This document shows positions 49,612-59,412 of a DNA stretch of 64,000 nt, piece by piece. The DNA is from Astrocystis sublimbata (taxonomy: Eukaryota; Ascomycota; Sordariomycetes; Xylariales; Xylariaceae). Below the pieces are notes generated by a model, which saw nothing but the letters and a program-made list of their open reading frames with translations, did not search any database and had not been told where the DNA came from. The stretch is from positions 1,178,001 to 1,242,000 of the forward strand of contig JAJNNY010000004.1 of NCBI GenBank assembly GCA_022453515.1. The letters run 5' to 3'. Position 1 is the first letter of the stretch; each line of letters starts with the position of its first letter. The position numbers were made by a program, and so were the translations under genes.

Positions 49612-51125
49612 AGTGCTCTCAAGGGGTGGAGAAAAGTAGTCTATGAATGGCCTTTGATGGAGACGATGGTGGCGATGATGGCGATGATGGTGATGACGGC
49701 GGTCAGGTAGGTAGGTGTGTTCATCAGCTCTGCTGGGTTTGCCATCCTTGTGTACTGTTCACGAAACTTTTGTATAACGCGGTACGACGCGGCCTCGATC
49801 ATGGTCAGGTCATGATATGGCTGGCCATGGTCACGACCATGATAATCAGTCATGCTCCTCAAGAGGCGAAATCGCATATCATTATAGAGACAAGACAGAC
49901 AGGTGTGGAGAGGGAGGGAGTCGTGGTAACGTCTCTTTTCTTATGAATGAATATAACATGTTCCTAAATGTTTAAGTGCTCTTGCTCTGGTGATGCGCTT
50001 ATGTCTTGGCTGCTATTGGGTTGGTCTGTTTTGTTTGTAATTTGAAATGCTACGTTCAAGAAAGAAGTATGGGATGTCATATTACAAGTATAAAATCTTT
50101 TAATTCCAAGATTATATGATACAAGTTACCTACCATCCTAAAGTGTTTCACGGATATCTCGCCATCCTATTGTTGTATCCTGATATGTAAGTGTAGATTT
50201 ATTATCTCCCGATTTATTGGAACGCTCGGCTCATTCGTCCGTGGACCAAGTCCTAAGAGTTAAGGAGATGCAATATGTCATACCTACCTATATACATATC
50301 ATCGACAACATTACTATCACTAGCGGTTAACACGCTGTTAATTCGCCGTTATTCATGAACATGTCTCCAAGCGCCAACTCTCCGGCATCTCGTCGGGTCG
50401 GCGTCAACGGGTATGACAATCAGGCAGTACCGATCAAATTATTGATCGACCCAGCTCGCAATCTGGGTTGTTAGTAGTAGGGCATTGCTTGGCTTTTCAA
50501 GATCGTCGTCTCTGCTGCCGAACTATCAGTCACTTGCTGATTTCTTAGGCTCTCAAGAAGAATCGAGCGTGCCTAGGTAGTGAATGCAAAAATGTTGGGG
50601 AGTACAGCTAAGGGGCAATGATTTGTTTTAATCGAGAGTCATGTTATAATAAAAGCCGTAGTACTTACAATTGATAAAAATGTATTATCCGCCATTGCAG
50701 ACAACACTGTTATTGCAGATAACACTATTATTGCTGTCACTGGTTTCGCTGTTGCTGTTGTTGCTGTTGTCGTTGCTGTCGCTACTGTCGCTGCGTCGCT
50801 ATGTCGCTAGCCATATGAGCGGCTTCACTCATGGCATAGCTAACTCAAGAGCACGAGCCAAATGTGATTTGTAGTCTGATAGGTACTGATCATCAGCTAG
50901 TGTTAGTCTTAATCACCGAATAAACAATTATTCATCTTTAGTCTGGGGGTTATAGCTGTATTTAATCGCAGGGCATAACGTGAGGTTTTTAAATGATTGG
51001 TGGTGGGATTTATCAAGAGTTAGGAATTCGACAGATCATTACTTACTTATATCATCATCATCTACCAGGGCATTTCTTGTAGGGGACACCATAGTGATCC
51101 GGCACACACCCACACATATGGACCC
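49612..51125. other. Downstream of KGD1, gene-poor
   Basis: A GATGGTGATGGC-type simple repeat is at about 49660-49700. A 9-bp inverted repeat (ATCATGGTC at 49798 and GACCATGAT at 49835) follows, then AT-rich sequence, then a TTGCTG/TCGCTG repeat at 50690-50800. No gene was recognised. Confidence 0.4.
50690..50800. repeat. Imperfect TTGCTG/TCGCTG simple repeat
   Basis: Degenerate trinucleotide repeats (TTG, CTG, TCG) over about 100 bp, seen directly. Hydrophobic ORF translations over it are artefacts of the repeat. Confidence 0.7.
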
Positions 51126-51239
51126 ATGTGGATCGGAGCTGTTAAAGCCAACATTGGTCACAGCGGGGCGGCTAGCGGTATATCTGCCCTTGTTGAAGCC
51201 ATCTTGATTGTCGAGCGTGGTCTCATCCCCCCGATTCGT
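51126..51239 (+). pseudogene. Relic of a polyketide synthase ketosynthase domain
   Basis: Thirty-eight uninterrupted codons encode MWIGAVKANIGHSGAASG and then ISALVEAILIVERGLIPP. This matches the ketosynthase block around the catalytic histidine of type I polyketide synthases (consensus like VKxNIGHxEAASGxxGLIKxxLxLExGxIPP). The NIGH histidine is retained, and the usual Glu of HxEAASG is Gly. Upstream in frame, GHHSDPAHTHT may be a degraded GTxxGDP block. No further PKS sequence is recognisable on either side. The match ends abruptly at a GTGGTT-type simple repeat. It is a fragment, not a functional gene. Confidence 0.75.
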
Positions 51240-51375
51240 GGTTGTGGTTATGGTTATGGTTATTGTCGTGGTCGTTGTGGTCGTGGTAGTGGTAGTGATA
51301 GTGATAGTGGTAGTGGTTGTGGTGGTTATAGTTGTTATGGTTGTTGTGGTTGTTATGGTAATTATTTATAATAAT
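51240..51375. repeat. GTGGTT/GTTATG purine-TG simple repeat
   Basis: About 130 bp of imperfect GTGGTT, GGTTAT and GTAGTG units with strong strand asymmetry (almost no C on the plus strand), immediately after the ketosynthase relic. Seen directly. Confidence 0.85.
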
Positions 51376-52180
51376 ATCCGTATAGGAGCATATTTGTTAA
51401 TCAAAATAAGCAGAGTAGAACCAAGCCGGAGCCGGGTTAATGAATCCGATGCTTATATAGCTTAGATGGATGGATGTGCCGGTGCTGTTGGCAGACAGAT
51501 GGCCGCTCAGACGGCGTGGATGGAATGAGGAAGCTTGGAGAGTTGAGTCACCAGTGTGTGATGGATGTTCTTTGGCGTTACGTAGATATACCCATGGTAT
51601 AGTGCTGCCTTCGCAGGCAAGCGCACTTCAATATTTGTTGCAGGAATGATATGCATAACCCTCCAGTTGGAAGTCACTGGATATCTGGGGGGTGCTATCT
51701 ATCTGTCACATATGCATCTGGGGCTTCGACTGCCCCTTCTTAGCCTGCGAATAACACAAATTTATGAGAGTAGGTTACTTCCGGGGTGACTCTTGTCCAC
51801 AGGCACTCATGCGTGCTGCTACTTTTGGGAAGGTTCCGTCTCTTATAGATTCTATTTGACTAATTTGCTCCTGGAATAGTAGTATATTTATTGGAATTGG
51901 CAGTCTGCTGGGCAGCTGCCTTGTCTTTTCGTGGTGACGTGTATTTTTATCTGAGCTGGATGTTGCTCCTTGGTTTTGGCTTTCCCTATCTTTTAATTTT
52001 TTTTCTAAAAACCGGTCTAGGTATCCGGCCCATCTAGACAGCCTCTGACAGCAAGAGCCAATGGCGACCTTCTATGATTCCCATGATATCCCTTTCTACC
52101 AACCCGACCCCGCAGCCGTACAAGAAATACCATCGTTATCATCATCTCATGGTGCCTCATCCCATCCCATCCCTCCTCAC
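51376..52180. other. Downstream of TYW4
   Basis: No gene was called. A 51-codon ORF at 52061-52216 overlaps the antisense end of TYW4. The remainder has no recognised feature. Confidence 0.35.
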
Positions 52181-55100
52181 CTAACCATTGATACTCCCCG
52201 CCAAGTCATCCACTAACCGCCTCATATAGAAACCCCTCACGTCCGCGGGGACTTTACTAAACGAATTCGCAATCCTCGCGACGTCCTGTCTCCCCTTTTC
52301 ATAAGCCGCGATGTCTCGGTTGCCGTACACGTCTCGTCCCGCGGCATACGAGTTCGATTCCAGACTGCGGAAGAAAACGTTCACTGCCACGCCGGATGGG
52401 GTGATGGGTGCGGTTGCGTGTAGCCATAGGGGTGGGAGGAAGAGGATATCGCCGGGGGAGAGGATCGCTGTGTGAGGGTGGGTGGAGGGGGGGAGGAAGG
52501 ATAAGACGTCGAGGCTCGAACTTGAGGCGCCGGGGCCGAATGATAGGGAGCTGACGTCGGAGGGCGGGAAGAGCAGGAGGGTCTTGGATCCGGAGATTTG
52601 GCAGTATACGTTTGCCATTACTAGGAGGGGGAAGAGGGTGGTTAGTTCAGATATCCTCAGTTGAGTAGATGAACAGGTAGGTAAATGGTTAATGGTATTA
52701 TCAACATCCAGGTTTAAAAGGGCTTTGGCGTGTTGTAGCACAGGCAAGTAGACATCTTACCATCGTAATGTAACCACATGTTCACTTGTCCGGAGATGCG
52801 CAGCACGGAACTGTGTTCATTCCGCGAAACGAACTCAAGAGCAGGCGGAAGCTGGAAGTCGCTTGCCAGGGTCGGGAAGTCGGATTTGAGGCTGGCGGGC
52901 TGGTCGGATGGGTGCTCTTCGGATAGGGCGCGCAGGTATTGCTTTCCGCCATTTTCGACTTCTGACATGAAGGAGTCGAAGTCCTTGGTCACGTAGCTGA
53001 AGTTTTTTGAGTTGAAATCCATTTTTGGACTGGAGGCCTCGTGAACCACTACCTGTGTAGATGGGTTGGGTTTGATTAGCGAAGTGAGGGTGACCAAGTG
53101 CGTGGGTGCGTGGATGACATAAATTCAAGTTTGAGTGAGATAGAGTGAGATTGCTGACGCACTTTTCTTTGAGGACCGACTTTTTCTGTTAAGTATGCTC
53201 CAGACCACATCTGAACACACGGGCCTAGATCGCTGCCTTCGATGACGACTGGTCTTCCAGCTTTAATGATATTTTCGAAGTCATCTTCCGTATCGACACG
53301 AATCCTTGGTATTTCTGATATCGAGACGGGTTGTTGTGGTCCAAGATAGCCATTGAAGTCAGGCTTAAGAGCCAGTGGTTGATTTATGATATCAATTGAT
53401 CGTTGAAATCCGAAAGGACTTCTTTGTTCCTCAATCGAGTATGAACCGCCAAGCATGAGTATCAGATTTAGTGTATAGCAGCCTTGGTTCCAGTAGGTTC
53501 CCATGGAGAAGCACTTCAACCATTTAAGTCAGCAAGTATTTAGGAAGGGGAGGGATCATCATAGTGACTTACGGTAGCTCCGCCGCCCATGATCACTAAT
53601 AATTCTGGATCAGCCGAAGCCACTGATGTCCCGACCAGAAGAGGACGAGGGGCTCCTTCCAAGGTCAAAGCACAACGTGAATTGATAGTAGATTTAAAAG
53701 GAGAAGCTCCGGGATTCTTCATAGCGAGGACCTCTTCATCTCGAGGGACAATACCGTCATGCTGAATACCACCCACGACAACAACGCTCCCGTCTTGGCG
53801 GTGAAGAGCAGAAGCGCCGAAGCGGCACAATGAGAGCTGAGGTTCTTCAGATGCCCTCTCCATCGCAGGCATGAAGAAGATTGTAGGTTTGCCATCCGCC
53901 GGGAGTTCCAGCCACCATATCAGAAGCCGGCGAGCGATAGTGCCATCCTCACGTAGCCCGCCAGCAAGAAAACCTCTGAAACGAGGGGTAAAGGTACCCG
54001 GAACAAGTTCACTTCCATCACTGACGAGCATGGCCCCAAACACCGGCTGATATATGGATCTAGATTTCTCGGACATTTCGCATTCTATCCAACCAAAACC
54101 GGGTCTGTGTATGAGGCACCCGGGGAAGACCGTGGAACCGTCGCTTTTGCCCCCAATGAGTATTGTCATGTTCGACTGCCCTAACTGTGCCACTGCATGA
54201 CGGTACAGAGGAATCGGCAGGTCATCTGATGGCAACCACTTGCTTTGCTCTGTGCTGAAAAGCCAACAATCGCGCAGAGCTATCGTTGGAGACGTTCTTC
54301 CGCCTACCAGAAGGCTCCCACAATGAGGTCGGTTGACGATGGCGTGGCAGACTCGATTGCTAGGTCCGACGGAGCCCATCCTAATCTCCGACTTTGATGA
54401 ATCGTAAGCATGGACATCGCACGATTTGAGGCGGGCTTTTGTGCCGAGACCGAATGTGTTGGCGTACACCTTTTCACCCAACTCGTCTCTGACTTCTAGT
54501 GTGGCTCCAAATCGTCTTTTTCCGGCAATCCCAGAATAAGGATGGAACATGATCTCGGGAGATACGGTACGAGGCTGACGTGTTGGATCGGCGACGGTAT
54601 TCTCGGTAGGAACAGTACCAAGAGCAGAGTTTCTGGCGATGACAACACAGTAGTGGCTTGCGAAGAGGGCGAATTCCTCCCACTCGTCGAATGGCTCGAC
54701 ATGGTCCAATGCTCGCCGCTGTGAAGCTGATATCCAGTTATCGTCGGTCCATGCCTGCCACAGACTGATTGCTTCCACATCCGACCAACCCAAATTTTTG
54801 AAGCGGCTATCTTGTGATTCGGTAGTCGGATAGCGAGCAACTGATTTTATAGGCGTCTTCAGCTTGTTGAAATGGCTCAGCATGGTTTCTGCGAATGGAT
54901 GATCCGCGCCGTCTGGAAGTATCTGCTCGAGCAGGCAGAACTCAGCTAAAATGGTTCATCAGTAAAGCTCAGGGCTGGATACATAGAAAAGAGACGCGTC
55001 CTACCTTGACTGAGTGAACTTGCCCATTTAATAACTCCATCGGCGCCCTCAGTCTACTCAAAGCGTAAGGAGTCAGCAATAGAGCCTTGCTGAATCTGGA

Positions 55101-55905
55101 TAGCAAAGTAATGACTTATACCGATAGCATGCTTAGGGATGTGAAAGAGGCTGATGAAGTAAGGGTCGGGTGCAAAGGGTTCGGAGAGGCTTGATAGCTT
55201 ACTTCCATGTAAGTGATAGAAACCTCGGCAACAAACATGAATGTGCACTCGGAAATGTTTATTATTGTGGACAGAGCCTGTTCTACATCGGTGGTTTTGC
55301 GCAGATCACAGCCAATCTGAGAGTACATGTCGCTCTTCAGCAAGACGTGTTCACCAGCATTCGTATCCAGCGGCGCGAAGACAGAGCTCAACTCCGGGGT
55401 ATTTGAGACTATGGTGCGCTTCTTCATCATGAGATCGGGGAAATCTATGTCGACGAACTTGGTATTGCGACAGGCGTCAGGATATCTGGTCATGCATTGC
55501 CAGGGCAGCACATCACTGGATGGAAAGAAGCAGCCTTAGTATATTAGACAAGCACGACAAAATAGAGTCAAGATGAGAGAGTGAGCACACTCACCTCCCA
55601 CAGCCCAGGTTGATGACAACCTTTGTCTTGTCGCTAGGGCGCTCGAGAAAGCGGCGGACAGATAGATCGATGACATGCAGACGAAGGTGATAGCCCCTGT
55701 TTATGAGAGGAGCCCTACGCTGGAACTTGCTGACAAAGTAACGGAAGTAGTGAGGCTCGTGTGGGTAGTATATGCGCTCAACGCTCCGCTTGGACATGAT
55801 ACTGCTGCTGTTGGTCTGCATGACGAGCTCGTCTTGGGCCAGCTCCTTGGGGTTGCGGGTCTTGACTTTGACCCGTGGGGTCTTGACAGACGCCGGCGCG
55901 TCCAT
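52181..55905 (-). CDS. PPM2: tRNA wybutosine-synthesising protein 4 (Ppm2/TYW4)
   Basis: Seven exons, 55905-55595, 55515-55203, 55053-55005, 54945-53573, 53513-53163, 53052-52761 and 52620-52181, encode 1042 residues. TYW4 performs the last methylation and methoxycarbonylation steps of wybutosine at G37 of tRNA-Phe, using SAM. The N-terminal leucine-carboxymethyltransferase-like domain has VVINLGCG joined across the intron to SDVLPWQ, then KFVDIDFPDLM and FVAEVSITYM. The middle is a Kelch-like propeller (LLVGGR, ILIGGKSDGS, SVVVVGG, LLVIMGGG). The C terminus is a JmjC domain starting VSISEIPRI, with the iron triad candidates His894 and Asp896 (LHYD, split by an intron) and His964 (WLHAT). The 49-bp third exon is well supported because both sides continue a conserved motif. 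All domains look intact. Confidence 0.93.
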
Positions 55906-56406
55906 CTCGAGACAGGGACTTTAGAAAATGAGTGTCGTGTATGTGATGAGGATGGTCTCAGATGAGATATCCGATTCGAAGATATCGAAAGAGAAACGAA
56001 AAAAATAGAAGATTTCGAGCAACCCCGCGGCCCCTTCCGGGGCTTAACACCAGCTTTGAAGGGACAAATGATCTCGGTATAATAAGTGCAAACTGAGTAC
56101 GTTGCCTAATTAACTGATCACTCAAAGTTCAAAGTTTGTGTCTAGCGATGGGTTATTTGGTCCCGACCTCGCTCGTAGATTTCTTTACCAAAAAGGGCTA
56201 GAAAATCAGTACCTAGATGGTCAAGTAATGGGCAAGTACTCGTAATGGTCAGCACCCGCCCGTGTTTGCTGGTGCCGACGCTAACCCGTTTTAGCCAGTA
56301 CCATGTGTACTCGTCTAGGTCGCTCCTAGCGGGCTGGGACACCCCTAAAATTATCGCTGTAATTTCCATTTAGGTACACCTCCAAGTTCTGCACATCGTG
56401 AATCAG
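55906..56406. other. TYW4 upstream region
   Basis: About 500 bp between the TYW4 start and the monooxygenase relic. No gene was recognised in it. Confidence 0.4.
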
Positions 56407-57180
56407 TCAGTACCCAACATCTTTCGTGATATTCAGCTCAGCGAGAGAGAGGGAGATATGGTAAGAGGCAAGTTGATAGATAGTATTTTGAACTTCATAT
56501 TTGGCCAAGCCAGAACCCGAGCAGAATTTATCGAGATACTCTCCGTTTTCTTGTTTTTGGTATGTCTTGTCGATAAGTACGACAATATCCATCATACCAG
56601 CATCATGACCCAGGCCGGCGTGGAGCTCGAATCTCCTCTCAACGTCTCCGACTAGGACAATGCGTGAATGGAACCAGTCATCAACTAGTCCTTCGTTTAC
56701 GGCACAAAGCTGCCAACCTGGTACTAAGTAAAGTTTGCCGCATCTGCGAAAAATCTCCTCTCCGTGTACCGGGCCTGGCTGTCGGGGTTCCTGAGCTCTT
56801 CGTAAAAATATACTCTATACACCACCGTGAACAGATTGCCTTCTTTACTCAATTACTCATCTGGCTGCTTTCTCGTCTTGTTGGCGCGTATAATCCAACG
56901 CGTGGCACTGCGTACTTCATCCGCGCCGATGGTGATAAAAGACCCCTCGATGAAAGTTCCATCTTCGCAGAGGACAGTGACAGCAGGCTCTGACTGTTCA
57001 ATACCAATGAGGGTGTACCCTGGCCTGTGAGGCGTCTGTCAAACTGTCATAGAGAAACTGCAACATGTTTGGGTGATGCATGAACCGTACCACATATCCG
57101 TGGCTAATATGTCAGCTATAGGCAAGTTTGAAAGAGAAACCTGCCATGCTTGGTACTCACTTCTTTTCAATGACTTTCAT
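56407..57180 (-). pseudogene. Decayed FAD-dependent monooxygenase
   Basis: Pieces of an aromatic-hydroxylase-type flavin monooxygenase lie in order on the minus strand. MKVIEK (57180) is followed by a possible intron (GTGAGT...ATATTAG), then HGYVVRFMHHPNMLQFLYDSL. After a one-base shift near 57017 comes YTLIGIEQSEPAVTVLCEDG with the DG-type motif (GADEVRSATR, usually GADGVHSxxR). After stops and another shift comes LVDDWFHSRIVLVGD with the second FAD motif (GLGHDAGMMDIVVL). The N-terminal nucleotide-binding GxGxxG part is missing; the sequence meets the KES1 3' end 155 bp upstream. At least two frameshifts plus stops are present, so it is broken. Family members often hydroxylate polyketide- or terpenoid-derived compounds. 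Confidence 0.75.
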
Positions 57181-57334
57181 ACTTGCTTGAATCTTTGTAC
57201 CAAACTCGAGCAGAGTCGAAAAGACAAACACAGCCACTTATATACGGAACCGTGACATTCCAACAAGCACTGCGCAGATGTTGAGAATAGCAAACGAGGC
57301 AAATACATGTCGCTTAGCAGCGACGCTTCTACCT

Positions 57335-58597
57335 CTATAACGTCACAGAGCCTGTGGGAGTAACGCCCTTGTGGAATGGTCGACTCAGGTGCTGGATCTT
57401 CTCCATGTCCGCCTTCCACACTCCCTTGGTCGCTTCGCTCTGGAGCGACCACCCAGTTGCTGCCGACGCAAGCGTAGCAAACAGCTCAAAAGAGCCCTTC
57501 AGGGGGGCGAAGAAGAGCGGCGTCCAGGTAGTATTTCTTTGAGCCTCATCTGCGCGCATCTCCCGCTGTGCATTCTCGATCTTGGACTTCTCGGCAGCAG
57601 ACGCCCCAAAGTCCGATGACTTTAGAGATGATATCACATGACCCCAAGCGCGCCTCGACTCCCATGGATCCTGATCCTGAGTAGGCGGTAGGGTGAGTGG
57701 ACTTGGAGTGTGGTATGGAGCGTTGGTGTCGTACTCCTGCACGACTACGGATGTCCTCGCGTCGCGGATCACGAAGCGATCCGACCAGCGCCCGGATACC
57801 TCGTAGATAGCCTTTTGCTTCGGGTCATCGCGGTGATACATTTTGGCAACGAAACGATTACTTTCACCACCGCCGAACAAACTTGTGCCAGAGAAGGTGA
57901 TCACAGACACGTATCCAGTTGATGCCACGATATGATAAGTACCCTTTATCTCTGGGTAAAGGCGACCTGATAGGAAACCTTTGACTTGGACATCAGGAAG
58001 CGGAATTAGATAATCCTCATCGTACTTGTCAAGATGCAAAAGACAGTGACCTATTTGGCGGACGTTGACGTGGCCGTTGAAGGTCATCTCCACGCGACAA
58101 TACCCTTCACCACGAACGCCATTCTCCTTGTCCCAGGCGCAGCACGCGGTGATTGGCGGGTGATGCGAGACCTGTTCGCTAAGTATATTCGCAGTTGATG
58201 AGCCATCAGTCCAGCTAGCGGTAAAGACTTCCCCGAGAAACGCATTGAGGGGTTTCTTGATGCTCGTCTCAGTCGAGCCCCCCACGTAGAATTGGCTTTT
58301 CAGGCTAGCTAGCATCCACTTGAGCACCAGCAGAGAACGCTTCTCGGGGTCGCTCTCCAATGCAGGGGCGGCGAATAAAGCCGGGCGCTCTGTCCAACAG
58401 TTGCTAACCTCGGTGACCGATGACGAGGCAAGAAAGTGAGACGGCGCGGTGATGTTGGCAAGGTCACCAGAGACTGATGCAAGGAACTTTGTTTGGTTAG
58501 ATTTTTGGCTGATTATTGGTTCACCAGTAGATGCCCCCCATCAAGCGCATCAGATACTCACCTTGAAGAACGCTCCCAGGTTGGAAGACTGAGCCAT
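57335..58597 (-). CDS. KES1: Oxysterol-binding protein homologue (Kes1/Osh4 type)
   Basis: Two exons, 58597-58562 and 58486-57335, with a 75-bp intron (GTGAGT...ACAAAG), encode 395 residues. It is a short ORP made only of the lipid-exchange domain. It is expected to swap sterol against PI4P between membranes and affect Golgi PI4P signalling. The signature EQVSHHPP lies at about residues 116-123, with PLNAFLGEVF just before it. The 12-residue first exon (MAQSSNLGAFFK) joins to FLASVSGDLANITAPSHFLA, the expected lid region. Length is slightly less than yeast Kes1. The end (HLSRPFHKGVTPTGSVTL) lies 155 bp from the monooxygenase relic. Confidence 0.93.
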
Positions 58598-58837
58598 AGT
58601 GGATGTGTGGTTGTTTGGTGCGTGATTAATTGCGCAGGTAGTAAGGAAAACGGTTTCTTGTGTCCAAATGGAGTAACTCGTGCTTTACCACCAGCAGTTA
58701 CCCCAAGAGGAGAAACATCTCTATATAATATAGATTATACCTATTGCGGGGAGTTTCAGCCCTTCTGAACTGCGCTGGAGTCAATAATTGCCTGTTACAG
58801 TAAAAGAATTGGCTTGTGAAACAGTGGTTGCATGTGG

Positions 58838-58885
58838 CTCGGGAGTATAGATACCCGGCCTGTTAGGGCAATTTATACTCCCGAG
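58838..58885. repeat. Perfect 12-bp inverted repeat with 24-bp spacer
   Basis: CTCGGGAGTATA at 58838-58849 is exactly mirrored by TATACTCCCGAG at 58874-58885. It lies about 240 bp upstream of the KES1 start. It could be a protein-binding palindrome, a hairpin or the ends of a tiny element. Seen directly; the role is unknown. Confidence 0.8.
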
Positions 58886-59149
58886 ACTTGCCAGAAGGGG
58901 GGGAAAATGACTCCAGTAGTTGCATACATCTATCTAATTCCCACGTCAAGATGAGGGGAGCGCAAAGCTAGGCAAACAAGAAACAGGTCGCGTACTCGGA
59001 CTATGTGAGAACCATACTCGGACTGTACACTAGCATCAGATAGATAATTGTCTCCATTCTTATGGCAGTTGAGCTGTTCTAATTGGGTAAGCAAGCTAAA
59101 CCCCTCCTCTAGTGCTAGCTTGGCTCTAGCTATAAAGGGTAAGAGTAGA

Positions 59150-59412
59150 AATGTATTGTCCCTCGCACTAGAATATACATTGATTCACTCAATGTTTATA
59201 TAGCGCTCAGAGTTACCATTACACCACAACTTCTTAATATGGTCGAGGACAGCTGGTCTTTATCTTTATACCCAAGATGAAAAAGAAAATCGAAGGATAA
59301 TTATTTGAATCACGGTAGGACTGCAACCTACATTGTCCCAAGATTATACATTTATTCATTCATTCAATGTTAGGATAGCTTGGGCAGTGTTGCCATTATA
59401 TCACGTGCTTCT
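59150..59412. repeat. Diverged direct repeat of about 80 bp
   Basis: The segments at about 59150-59232 and 59329-59410 align over their length. Shared blocks are ATTGTCCC, ATTCA-rich runs around TTCACTCAATGTT / CATTCAATGTT, and GTTACCATTACACCAC / GTTGCCATTATATCAC. A TATAAAGGG string precedes the first copy at about 59130. They could be remnants of a retroelement end or a local duplication. No open frame links them. Confidence 0.5.

Noticed and set aside
52061..52216. 51-codon plus-strand ORF overlapping the end of TYW4
   Set aside because: Protein-like start (MATFYDSHDIPFY), but it is short, overlaps a conserved exon antisense and has no continuation.
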